Source: Xylanibacter brevis ATCC 19188 (GTDB taxonomy: Bacteria > Bacteroidota > Bacteroidia > Bacteroidales > Bacteroidaceae). From it: a stretch of DNA of 64,000 nt. The notes under the pieces were generated by a model. That model was given only the letters and a program-made list of their open reading frames with translations. It made no database searches and had not been told where the DNA came from. The stretch spans positions 186,001-250,000 of the forward strand of contig NZ_JHXM01000002.1 of assembly GCF_000621725.1 (NCBI RefSeq), in the 5' to 3' direction. Shown here one piece after another: positions 54,341-62,664 of the stretch. Numbering within the stretch: position 1 is the first letter of the stretch; every line of letters starts with the position of its first letter. The translations under genes and the position numbers were made by a program.

Positions 54341-56194
54341 TTAGTTCTCATAGTCAATTTCATGATCGAGCTTTGAGAGGAAGTCGTCGAAGACATCCTG
54401 CTCCACGTCGCCCATCTGAAACTCTTTCTCTGCGTCCTTGCGTATCTCAGCAATCCACGCACGACGAGCTCGAACATAGTCCTCACGGATACGCTCGCAG
54501 GCAGCCTCGTCAAGCTCTTCCAGGTGGTAATAGTCCAGAATCATCTGGTAGCTCCAAGTCCAGCGATAGTCGCTATAGTGGCGGTTGATTTCGTCGAAGC
54601 GATCCAGTACCTGCTGGATGTTGTCGATGTTACCTCCCTTGATGTCGTCGATGAGGCGCTGTTCCTCGCTCTGCGGCAGCAGCAGACCGCTCATATCAAC
54701 CCATGTGCCCTTGCCGATGTCGCTGGTGGGCTTGCCTATATAGCCCTCTTTCTGGGCACGCTTCAGAACGGCACCCATGTAGATGCGCAGGGCTATGTCG
54801 TAGTATTTCAGTCCTTTCTTCAGTGATGATGCGTTGATGACGTACTCATGGAAATTATAGGTCGTTACGTTCTCACCTGATGCGTTGCGCAGCGCTTTCA
54901 GTATCTCGATGCCTTGCATGATCTCGCCCACGGTGAAGGGACTGAGCCAGTCGAAGTTGATGATGCTCTTCTTCGACTGCTTCGAACGCTTGTCGCGCTT
55001 AGGCCATTTCTTGATGTCGCGATAGAGTCCTACGGTGGTGATGTTGCGGCCTGGCACCAGGTACATGGTGTCGCCGTAGGCAATCAGATATGAGAACGGC
55101 AGACAGCGTGTATCGGGGTGGTGCATCAGTTTGCCGAAGCAAACGCTGAAGGCACCAATCGTGGCAGGCATCAGCACATAAGAGCCCGACGCGGTCTTGG
55201 TTCCGCGCTCCAGGGTGCCATAGTGCATGGGGCCCATCTTGTAGGCATGGTTCGAGAAGTTGGTGTTAGAACCTGCGTTATAGAACGAGAATTCACCTCC
55301 AATCAGCAGAGAGCTCTTGTGGTGTGAGGCCGAGAAAGGACCGCAGAATGCAGCACAAGCCTCACCGTTGGCCATGAATGAGTTGGCAAAGAACAGGCTG
55401 GCCTCGGCAGTGAAACCATTTGTAATCTGACAAGCCTCGCCAACGAAGCAGTCTTGCATCTTCACCGAGTTGTTGATGGAGCATCCATCGCAGATGATAG
55501 AGTTCTCACAGATAACGCCTGTGCCGATATATACGCTGGCATCCTCGTTGCTCAGAATGGTACATTCGTTCAGTCGGGCAGCACCACTAATCTCGCAGTC
55601 GCCCTTGATCACGGTGTTGGTGATGTCTTTCGTGTTGGTGATCTTGACGCGATTGCCAATGATGCCACGTTCTGGCGTGCTGATGCGCACCTCATCGTCA
55701 ATGAGCTGACGCAGTTGGTTGATGAGGGCCTTGTCGCAATGATGCTTCACCATGAACGATGCCAGTTGCGAGTTCAGTTCGCGAAACAGCGTCACGTTGC
55801 CGTCGCCCATCTCGTTGAGCACCGAAATCGTAGAGCCGGCACCGTAGCTGGCCCCCTCAAGCGTCTCCATGGTAGAGATGTTAGAGATGTAACAGTCGTC
55901 ACCGATCGTATAGTTATTGATAAAGTTGCCAACCTTTTCTATCAGACAGTCGTTGCCAACGCTGACATTGCGCAGTGTGGCATCGTTGATGCCTGAATGC
56001 TTAAAAAAGCCGGAACTAACCTCAACCTGCTTGTTGAACGATCCCAGGCATATGTCGCCATAGAAAATAACACGGTGAAAGTTATATGGTTTAAAATCAG
56101 ATGCCACCTGTATGCGGCTCCAGTCTTCTGCCCAACAACCGTTGGCTTCAAGCACGTTAATTTCGTCTTGGTTCAGTAATCTATACTCTCTCAT
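54341..56194 (-). CDS. DUF4954 family left-handed beta-helix protein
   Basis: A 617-residue cytoplasmic protein with no signal peptide. Residues ~50-310 contain imperfect hexapeptide-type repeats (VSVGNDCLIEKV, YTIGDDCYISNIST, CEISGAARLNECTI, SVYIGTGVICENSII, NSVKMQDCFVGEACQI), the pattern of a left-handed parallel beta-helix as in acyl- and sugar-nucleotidyl transferases. The remainder, helical toward the C-terminus, matches DUF4954, widespread in Bacteroidetes and without an assigned reaction. A nucleotide-sugar or acyl-transfer role is only an inference from the fold. Adjacent to the M16 peptidase, with no obvious shared pathway. Confidence 0.85.
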   Translation of the reverse strand: MREYRLLNQDEINVLEANGCWAEDWSRIQVASDFKPYNFHRVIFYGDICLGSFNKQVEVSSGFFKHSGINDATLRNVSVGNDCLIEKVGNFINNYTIGDDCYISNISTMETLEGASYGAGSTISVLNEMGDGNVTLFRELNSQLASFMVKHHCDKALINQLRQLIDDEVRISTPERGIIGNRVKITNTKDITNTVIKGDCEISGAARLNECTILSNEDASVYIGTGVICENSIICDGCSINNSVKMQDCFVGEACQITNGFTAEASLFFANSFMANGEACAAFCGPFSASHHKSSLLIGGEFSFYNAGSNTNFSNHAYKMGPMHYGTLERGTKTASGSYVLMPATIGAFSVCFGKLMHHPDTRCLPFSYLIAYGDTMYLVPGRNITTVGLYRDIKKWPKRDKRSKQSKKSIINFDWLSPFTVGEIMQGIEILKALRNASGENVTTYNFHEYVINASSLKKGLKYYDIALRIYMGAVLKRAQKEGYIGKPTSDIGKGTWVDMSGLLLPQSEEQRLIDDIKGGNIDNIQQVLDRFDEINRHYSDYRWTWSYQMILDYYHLEELDEAACERIREDYVRARRAWIAEIRKDAEKEFQMGDVEQDVFDDFLSKLDHEIDYEN

Positions 56195-56231
56195 AAAAGG
56201 TCTTTAATAGTGTCTTTTGTTGATTCGGTTG

Positions 56232-56239
56232 CAAAAATA
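56232..56239 (-). promoter_or_regulatory. -7 element of the DUF4954/M16 transcript
   Basis: Minus strand TATTTTTG, exact TAnnTTTG, 37 bases upstream of the start at 56194. Confidence 0.55.
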
Positions 56240-56256
56240 GATATTTTTTTTCACAA

Positions 56257-56278
56257 ACGACATATTTTTGTCGTTTTT
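56257..56278. other. Hairpin just after cydB
   Basis: AACGACA and TGTCGTT pair around a 6-base loop directly beside the cydB stop. The T-run lies on the plus strand only, so for the minus-strand cyd operon it would be a stem without a tail, and its role is uncertain. Confidence 0.45.
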
Positions 56279-57463
56279 TTAATAGGCATGCTCGTCGTTG
56301 GCTATCTCTTCCTGGTCGATAGGCTTACTGTCAATCTTGCGCCATGCGTAGCAGATGTAGGCCAGCACCAGGGGAATGAGCAGTGAAACATAGAACATGG
56401 TGTGGAGCGTGAAATAGCTGCTGCACGAGTTCTCGAGTGTCAGCGAAGACTGAAGATCTGCCGTGGAAGGGTAGTAGGCGGTGTGGTTCCATGCGCTCAT
56501 CAGAAGAAGTGACAGCACCGTCAGTACCGTCCCAACGCCAGCTGGCCAGATGCCTGCAAACTTAAAGAGAGAGGAATGGCTCGAACAGAATTTGCTGTCG
56601 CGCAGTATCTCTGTGACTATTCCCCAAAGCACGAGCACGATGCCCACCAGCATCACCACGGTGATATACCACATGTCCACCATGTTATGGAGGTATTTGT
56701 TGGGCTCTATGAAGATCTCGCCGTTCTCAGGCTTCCAGGCATAGCCGTCTTTCAGTAGCAGGTGGACCAGATAGCTCACAAAGAGAATGACGAACGGGAT
56801 GGCCGTACCCACCAGTCGTACCCTGCCACGACTGCGTATGTTCTCGTCGTTCACGTTGTTGATGACGTAGAGAATGCCCAGTGTGCGTGCCAGAAACATC
56901 ACTGCTAAGCCAAACACCAGCACCCAGGGATTCAGCAAGGCGTCGAGTCCGTGTGAGGCATTAGCCCAACGACTGATGATGGGGGTGATAGCATCAGCGT
57001 TGATCAGGTTGCCTTTCTCTACGATAAAGTTTGACCCCTCGAAGAAGGTGGCCACAGCTCCTCCCAGTAACAGCGGACCAAAGATGCCGTTGATGACCAG
57101 GAAGCACTGGAAGGTGCGCGGTCCCAGCAGGTTGCCTATCTTGTTTTGAAACTCATAGCTCACCGCTTGTAGTACAAACGTAAAGAGAATGAGCATCCAC
57201 AACCAGTAGGCCCCACCGAAAGAGGTGGAGTAGAACAGTGGGAACGAGGCGAAGAACGCGCCACCAAAGGTTACCAGGGTGGTAAACGTGAACTCCCATT
57301 TGCGTCCTGTTGAGTTGATCAGCAGCCGACGCTCGTTGTCATTCTGTCCTAATGAGAATATAATGGAGTTGGCACCTTGAACAAACAGCAGGAATACCAG
57401 CAGGGCTCCTAATAGCGACACCAGGAAGCACCAGTAATGTTGCAGAAATGAATATGTTAGCAT
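56279..57463 (-). CDS. cydB: Cytochrome bd ubiquinol/menaquinol oxidase subunit II
   Basis: Membrane subunit of the bd oxidase, which reduces oxygen to water with quinol electrons. The 394-residue protein has the expected eight to nine hydrophobic helices (for example FFASFPLFYSTSFGGAYWLW, VLVFGLAVMFLARTLGILYV) and the N-terminal LLGALLVFLLFVQGANSIIF of the Bacteroidetes-type subunit. It begins 47 bases after cydA. In anaerobic Bacteroidales the complex scavenges nanomolar oxygen. No cydDC assembly genes follow, and no CydX-like peptide is visible here. Confidence 0.93.
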   Translation of the reverse strand: MLTYSFLQHYWCFLVSLLGALLVFLLFVQGANSIIFSLGQNDNERRLLINSTGRKWEFTFTTLVTFGGAFFASFPLFYSTSFGGAYWLWMLILFTFVLQAVSYEFQNKIGNLLGPRTFQCFLVINGIFGPLLLGGAVATFFEGSNFIVEKGNLINADAITPIISRWANASHGLDALLNPWVLVFGLAVMFLARTLGILYVINNVNDENIRSRGRVRLVGTAIPFVILFVSYLVHLLLKDGYAWKPENGEIFIEPNKYLHNMVDMWYITVVMLVGIVLVLWGIVTEILRDSKFCSSHSSLFKFAGIWPAGVGTVLTVLSLLLMSAWNHTAYYPSTADLQSSLTLENSCSSYFTLHTMFYVSLLIPLVLAYICYAWRKIDSKPIDQEEIANDEHAY

Positions 57464-57510
57464 AGTGATTTCGTTTTTGACAGTTAGCAGTAATAATCAA
57501 CGTGTGATGC

Positions 57511-59031
57511 TCAGCTCTTTGGCCCCTTCTTGATCTGTTTAAAGAGAATACTGATTTCCACAGCCAGCATGGTGGTGAACAAGATCAGGAACAGGAAGAA
57601 CGTGATGATGACGCTCGACGACTGCAGATCGCTCACCGCTGCCCACGTGGGAAGCATGTCTTGGATGGTCCAGGGCTGTCGGCCGAATTCGGCTACTAGC
57701 CATCCACATTCCGAACCGAGATAGCTGAGGGGCACCAGCATGATGGCAGCCCAGTAGTGCCACGCAGGCAACTTCGTGATGTCGCGTTTGGCAAATAGGA
57801 ACTTTGGCCAATGATACAACGTGGCCAGCACTACTGCGAAGAACAGGATGAGCAGGCATCCCACGCCTACCATCACGCGGAAAGCCCAGAAGTTCACCAG
57901 CACCGGTGGCACCAGCTGGGACTTGTCGCGCATATAGCCATAGCCAAAGTATTTCATGTTTTCCTTAAGAACACGCAGATGGGCAGTCGCATCCTCGCCA
58001 TTGGCTTTCGCCTGGCGATAGGCAGCCAGCGCACTGATGGCCTTTTTGCCGCGTTCTATTTTCTCGTCGGCCGAAGGCTCCACGCGTCCGTCGGGTGTCG
58101 TGTAGCCATTCAGGATGTCGTTGATGCCAGGCACAAATCCCTGCGGATCATTGGTGGCCATGATTGAAAGCGCATAAGGCACCTCGATACCTTCTATCAG
58201 TTTTAGTCCCTGCTCGGTACCTCCGTCGTAGAGTGCCTCCATGGCTGCCAGTTTCATGGGCTGCACCCTGGCTACATCCATGCCCGACTTATGCCCTGTG
58301 GCACCAGCCAGCAGGGCTGCCACCAGTCCCACTGCCGCGCCAATCTTCATGCTCTCCACTGCCATCCTCTCGTGTTGCTTCTTCAGCAGATACCAGCAGC
58401 ACACACCAACGCAGAAGATGCCTCCGATGATCCATGCCGAAGTCACCGTGTGGCAGAACTTAGACACCGCAAAAGGCGAGAGAGCCACCTCGGAAAAAGA
58501 CACCATCTCGTTGCGCATCGTGTCGGGGTTGAACTCGCAACCCACGGGATACTGCATCCATGCGTTGGCCACCAGGATCCACCAGGCAGAGATGGTGGCT
58601 CCAAGTCCCGTGAGCCACGTAGAAGCCAGATGGAAACCTGCCGACACTTTCTTCCATCCAAAGAACATGACGGCCACAAACGTCGATTCCATGAAGAAAG
58701 CCACGATGCCTTCTATGGCCAGTGGCGCTCCGAAGATGTCGCCCACAAACCAGGAGTAGTTGCTCCAGTTTGTACCAAACTCAAACTCCAGGATGATGCC
58801 TGTGGCCACACCCATGGCAAAGTTGATGCCGAAGAGCTTCTGCCAGAACTGGGCCGTGTGCTTCCAGAACACGTCCTTCTTTCGGTAATAGATCGTCTCG
58901 GCAATGCCCATGATGATGGCCAGTCCCAGCGTCAACGGCACAAACAGCCAGTGGTAGATGGCCGTCAGTGCAAATTGTGCCCTCGACCAGTCGATCGTTC
59001 CAGCATCGATGTTTAACAGTAGATTCTCCAT
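57511..59031 (-). CDS. cydA: Cytochrome bd ubiquinol/menaquinol oxidase subunit I
   Basis: The heme-bearing subunit of the bd oxidase. The 506-residue protein starts with FALTAIYHWLFVPLTLGLAI, whose histidine is a heme ligand, and includes GINFAMGVATGIILEFEFG. The late motif GSECGWLVAEFGRQPW is diagnostic. The quinol (Q) loop between helices 6 and 7 is present. The gene lies 15 bases after the DUF4492 gene and 47 before cydB, so the three form one operon from the promoter at 59298. Confidence 0.96.
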   Translation of the reverse strand: MENLLLNIDAGTIDWSRAQFALTAIYHWLFVPLTLGLAIIMGIAETIYYRKKDVFWKHTAQFWQKLFGINFAMGVATGIILEFEFGTNWSNYSWFVGDIFGAPLAIEGIVAFFMESTFVAVMFFGWKKVSAGFHLASTWLTGLGATISAWWILVANAWMQYPVGCEFNPDTMRNEMVSFSEVALSPFAVSKFCHTVTSAWIIGGIFCVGVCCWYLLKKQHERMAVESMKIGAAVGLVAALLAGATGHKSGMDVARVQPMKLAAMEALYDGGTEQGLKLIEGIEVPYALSIMATNDPQGFVPGINDILNGYTTPDGRVEPSADEKIERGKKAISALAAYRQAKANGEDATAHLRVLKENMKYFGYGYMRDKSQLVPPVLVNFWAFRVMVGVGCLLILFFAVVLATLYHWPKFLFAKRDITKLPAWHYWAAIMLVPLSYLGSECGWLVAEFGRQPWTIQDMLPTWAAVSDLQSSSVIITFFLFLILFTTMLAVEISILFKQIKKGPKS

Positions 59032-59046
59032 AGCGTTTATTTGTTT

Positions 59047-59277
59047 TTAGTTTTTATTGGCACGTTCAGTCAGCTCATTGGCCACGAAGCCTGCTTCGTT
59101 GCCATGCGCATTCTGCTTGAGGTAGTTGGGGAAAAAGAATGGTTTTAGGATAAAGAACATGATGAACAGTTTGATCAGGATGATAATCCATAGCGTCTTG
59201 CCCAGTGTCATATGCCGGAAACCGTCATAATAAAGGTCAAAGGCTCGATAGATAAAACTGTCCTTTTTCATAGGCAT
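59047..59277 (-). CDS. DUF4492 small membrane protein of the cyd operon
   Basis: A 76-residue protein with one central transmembrane helix (TLWIIILIKLFIMFFILKPFFF) preceded by a basic/aromatic cytoplasmic segment (YRAFDLYYDGFRHMTLG). Matches DUF4492, which in Bacteroidetes and some Epsilonproteobacteria precedes cydA. The fixed position suggests a small accessory or assembly subunit of the oxidase, analogous in scale to CydX but unrelated in sequence; that role is inferred. Confidence 0.87.
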   Translation of the reverse strand: MPMKKDSFIYRAFDLYYDGFRHMTLGKTLWIIILIKLFIMFFILKPFFFPNYLKQNAHGNEAGFVANELTERANKN

Positions 59278-59297
59278 TCAATCCGATAGTCTGCGGG

Positions 59298-59329
59298 CAA
59301 AGATAGATAAAAAACATTAAACCGCCAAA
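59298..59329 (-). promoter_or_regulatory. Promoter of the DUF4492-cydA-cydB operon
   Basis: Minus strand TTTG (59329-59326) and TATCTTTG (59305-59298) are 20 bases apart, 20 bases upstream of the DUF4492 start. Confidence 0.75.
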
Positions 59330-59347
59330 TAATTGATTCTTTTTTTA

Positions 59348-59355
59348 TAATTTTG
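59348..59355 (+). promoter_or_regulatory. -7 element of the GH92 gene
   Basis: TAATTTTG, exact TAnnTTTG. The 69-base leader to the ATG at 59425 contains a small GGGT/ACCC hairpin. Divergent from the cyd promoter 18 bases away. Confidence 0.6.
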
Positions 59356-59424
59356 CAGTCCAAACGGGTTTACACCCTGTCTAGACGCTAAAAACCAGAG
59401 TTTCAATAAATAGTAAAATAACGA

Positions 59425-61596
59425 ATGAAAACAAAACTTTTATTACTCCTTTCTGCTGCATTCTTTGCAGTAGTACCTACACAGGCAGGAGACATTACAA
59501 AGCATGTCAACCCCCTGATGGGTACAGAAACATTGTGGTCGCCACAGGACCTTGGCTACACCCGAACCGAAACCAAACGCGCTTGGGGCGCAGAGACCTT
59601 CCCAGGTGCTGCCATGCCAAACGCCATGGTTCAGGCGACACCCGTCACCATGTATCACTCAGGTTCCGGCTATCAGTATGAAGACCGTCAGATCTATGGC
59701 TTTGCCCACACCAGCAAAGGCCACTGGAACCTGCTGCATGTGCCCATTCTGCCCGTCACCACCGAAGGACAATTCCGCCCCGACAACTATTGCTCGTGGT
59801 TCAGTCATGAGCGCGAGTCGGCCGCGCCTGGCTATTACCAGGTATGGCTCGAGCGCTATCAGGTCAATGCCGAGCTGACCACCACGCTCCGTTGTGCCTA
59901 CCACCGTTATACTTTCCGCGCCGGCGATGAGAAAATGCTGATGGTAGATATCACCCATTCCAATGCCCATCCGCGCGGTTATCAGGTGAAGAAAGTTGCA
60001 GACAATGCCTTCGCCGGTTTTCAGGATGGCGAGGGACGCGCCTATTTCTATGCAGTCACCAACTATGATATAAACTTTGTCGTGATGGCCAGCGAACATC
60101 GCAACAGCGTTGGCGTCGTTACGTTTAAAGATTGCCGTGCCGCTAAGCCTTTGGAGGTGCGCATCGGCTTTTCTTTTGTAAGCATCGAGAATGCCAAAGC
60201 CAATCTCGAAGCCGAGTTGTTGAAGGAGAATAAGTCATTTGCCGCAGTACGTCAGGATGCCGACCAGACCTGGGAGAAGCTCCTGGGGCATGTGCGTGTC
60301 AGCGGCGGTACCGCTCAGCAGCAGGACATGTTCTACTCTACGCTCTATCGCGCTTTCCTGTGGCCCAGCTTGCGTAGCGATGCCAACGGTGAGTATCGCG
60401 ACGACCGCGGACAGGTGGTGCGCGGCGACTATGCTTATTATACCGACCCCTCGCTGTGGGACACCTATCGCAACAAGCTCATCCTGCTGGGTATGATCTC
60501 GCCCGAGGTGGTGGCAGACATCATCAAGTCGTGTGTTGACAGAGGAGAGAAGCACGGTGGCTATATGCCCACCTTCTTCCATGGCGATCATGCTTCTGCT
60601 TTTGTGGCTGGCTCTTGGTTGAGAGGCATTCACGATTTCGACCTGCGTCGTGCCTACCAACTGATGTTGAAGAACGCCACCGTCCCCGGACGTGGTGGCC
60701 GTCCCTACCTCGATGAGTATCTGGAGCGTGGTTGGATTTCAGAGAAGGATACCATCGATGTTCCTACAGAGGATGAGTACAAAGGCGCTGTCACCAAGAC
60801 ACAGGAATATGCCTACGACGACTATGCCACTGCCCTCGTGGCTCGTGTGCTGAAAGATAAGAAGAATGAAAAGATGCTGCTCCAGCATGCGCAGAACTAT
60901 AAGAACCTGTTCGACCCCTCCACTGGCTTCTGGCGTGGCAAGGTGTTGCGTGATGGCGAAGGCCAGTGGATAGAAGACTTCCGTCCTAACTATCCCTATT
61001 ATCAGTATATGTATCGTGAGGCAGATGCTTGGAACTCGCTGTTCTTTGCCCCCCACGATCCTGCAGGCATGATTGCCCTCTACCCATCGCATCAGGCTGT
61101 AGAACAAAAGCTCGACTCGCTTTTCTCTACACCTTGTGGAGGCTACGAGGCGTGGAACCTCACCGGCTATCTGGGCACCTATTGTCATGGCAACCAGCCT
61201 GGTCACGGCATTCCCTATACCTACTATTTCATTGACCGTCAGGAGAAGGCGCAGCGCATTCTGAACACGCTGATGAACAACTACTATGGCATGGGCGAGC
61301 ATCATCTGGCCTATGCTGGTATGGACGATGCCGGCGAGATGTCGTCGTGGTATGCTCTCAATGCCATGGGCATCTATACCTATTCGCCTGCCGACCCGCA
61401 GTACATCGTCACTGTGCCCCTCTTCGACAAGGTGGAGTTCACGCTGGGAACCACGGGCAAGACCTTCGTCATCAAGAAAGAAGGTCAGGGCGAGAAGATC
61501 CGTCAGATCACGATCGGCGGTAAACCCCTGAAAGGCTGGTTTGTGAATCATGCCGACCTGGCACAAGGCAAGACGCTGGTCATCAAGGTGGAATAA
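59425..61596 (+). CDS. GH92-family alpha-mannosidase
   Basis: A 723-residue exported, calcium-dependent exo-alpha-mannosidase (signal MKTKLLLLLSAAFFAVVPTQA). The N-terminal beta-sandwich starts VNPLMGTETLW and includes the GAAMPNAMVQATPVT block. The (alpha/alpha)6 barrel carries CHGNQPGHGIPYTYYFI and GMDDAGEMSSWYALNAMGIY, the latter with the paired aspartates that act as base in GH92, and ends with the fixed region PQYIVTVPLFDKVEF. These enzymes trim mannose from host N-glycans or fungal mannan. Single gene with its own promoter and terminator. Confidence 0.94.
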   Translation: MKTKLLLLLSAAFFAVVPTQAGDITKHVNPLMGTETLWSPQDLGYTRTETKRAWGAETFPGAAMPNAMVQATPVTMYHSGSGYQYEDRQIYGFAHTSKGHWNLLHVPILPVTTEGQFRPDNYCSWFSHERESAAPGYYQVWLERYQVNAELTTTLRCAYHRYTFRAGDEKMLMVDITHSNAHPRGYQVKKVADNAFAGFQDGEGRAYFYAVTNYDINFVVMASEHRNSVGVVTFKDCRAAKPLEVRIGFSFVSIENAKANLEAELLKENKSFAAVRQDADQTWEKLLGHVRVSGGTAQQQDMFYSTLYRAFLWPSLRSDANGEYRDDRGQVVRGDYAYYTDPSLWDTYRNKLILLGMISPEVVADIIKSCVDRGEKHGGYMPTFFHGDHASAFVAGSWLRGIHDFDLRRAYQLMLKNATVPGRGGRPYLDEYLERGWISEKDTIDVPTEDEYKGAVTKTQEYAYDDYATALVARVLKDKKNEKMLLQHAQNYKNLFDPSTGFWRGKVLRDGEGQWIEDFRPNYPYYQYMYREADAWNSLFFAPHDPAGMIALYPSHQAVEQKLDSLFSTPCGGYEAWNLTGYLGTYCHGNQPGHGIPYTYYFIDRQEKAQRILNTLMNNYYGMGEHHLAYAGMDDAGEMSSWYALNAMGIYTYSPADPQYIVTVPLFDKVEFTLGTTGKTFVIKKEGQGEKIRQITIGGKPLKGWFVNHADLAQGKTLVIKVE

Positions 61597-61621
61597 AATG
61601 TATGTAAAACTATTGGAAGAG

Positions 61622-61659
61622 AGGTCGTCATCCTGGTATTCAGGGGGCGGCCTTTTTTT
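61622..61659 (+). terminator. Intrinsic terminator after the GH92 gene
   Basis: AGGTCGTC (61622-61629) pairs with GGCGGCCT (61646-61653) using two G-T pairs, extended inside by CCTG/CAGG, and is followed by seven T. Confidence 0.75.
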
Positions 61660-61721
61660 ATCGTCGTATTCTTCCTTTTCACCTTATTATTATTTATATT
61701 GGTCGAAAAAGTAAAGATATA

Positions 61722-61753
61722 TTTGGCGCATTCGTGAAAATCTATTATTTTTG
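61722..61753 (+). promoter_or_regulatory. Promoter of the coiled-coil protein / TolC genes
   Basis: TTTG (61722-61725) and TATTTTTG (61746-61753) are 20 bases apart, 34 bases upstream of the start. Confidence 0.7.
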
Positions 61754-61787
61754 CACGCAGTTAATTTAGAAAAGAAAAATAAGAAAA

Positions 61788-62657
61788 ATGAAGAAAAGTT
61801 GGATTGTTATTGGCATAGCTGTTATCACAGTACTGATTGGTTTGGCTGTAGCCCTGTTTATTGGTTTGCAACAGCAGAAACAACAGGTGGCTGAGATGCA
61901 AGAGCTGGCTGAGTTGGATAAACAGGAAATGGAAAATGAGTATGAGCGCTTCACGCTGCAGTATAGCGAGATGATGACGCAGATCAACAACGACTCTATC
62001 ATCGAACAGCTGACGCAGGAACAGCTGCGCACCCAGCAACTGTTGGAAGAGCTGAAGAATGTGAAGGCCAGCGATGCTCGCGAGATAGCCCGACTGAAGA
62101 AAGAACTGGCCACGGTGCGTGAGGTGCTGCGCTCCTATATCCGCCAGGTGGACTCGCTGAATCAGGTCAACAAGAGCCTGATGGCTGAGAATAGCCAGAT
62201 CCGTGGTCAGCTGGAGCAGACCAATCTGGAGAAGCGCGATTTGCAACAAGAGAAGCAGAACCTGACAGAGAAGGTGGCCATCGCAGCCCAGCTTGACGCT
62301 ACAGGCATCACCCTGACCCCACTGAACAAGCGCGGAAAGGCAGAGAAGAAGATTAAGAATGCCAAGACCCTACAGGTCAGCTTCAATATAGCACGCAACG
62401 TGACGGCTTCTAATGGCAATCGCACCATCTATGTGCGTATGACCAAACCCAACGGACAGTCGTTCTCGGCCGGCACGTTTGCCTACGAGAACCGTCAGCT
62501 GGAGTATGCCATGAAGAAGGTCATCGAATACAATGGCGAGGAAACCAGCGTGCAGACCTTCTGGACGGTGGGCGAATTCCTCGAGGCCGGTGAATACCGT
62601 GTCAGCATCTTTGCCGATGGGCATATGATTGGATCTAGAACATTCAATTTCAAATAA
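61788..62657 (+). CDS. Membrane-anchored coiled-coil protein with C-terminal beta domain
   Basis: A 289-residue protein I do not recognise as a named family. One N-terminal transmembrane helix (WIVIGIAVITVLIGLAVALFI) is followed by a long coiled coil (about 30-170) with heptad-like charged residues. A compact domain of about 110 residues then reads TLQVSFNIARNVTASNGNRTIYVRMTKPNG and EYRVSIFADGHMIGSRTFNFK, beta-rich. It is probably anchored in the inner membrane facing the periplasm. The TolC gene starts seven bases later, so the pair is an operon and this protein may act with the efflux channel. It lacks the lipoyl/barrel motifs of a membrane fusion protein. Confidence 0.7.
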   Translation: MKKSWIVIGIAVITVLIGLAVALFIGLQQQKQQVAEMQELAELDKQEMENEYERFTLQYSEMMTQINNDSIIEQLTQEQLRTQQLLEELKNVKASDAREIARLKKELATVREVLRSYIRQVDSLNQVNKSLMAENSQIRGQLEQTNLEKRDLQQEKQNLTEKVAIAAQLDATGITLTPLNKRGKAEKKIKNAKTLQVSFNIARNVTASNGNRTIYVRMTKPNGQSFSAGTFAYENRQLEYAMKKVIEYNGEETSVQTFWTVGEFLEAGEYRVSIFADGHMIGSRTFNFK

Positions 62658-62664
62658 ACTAACT

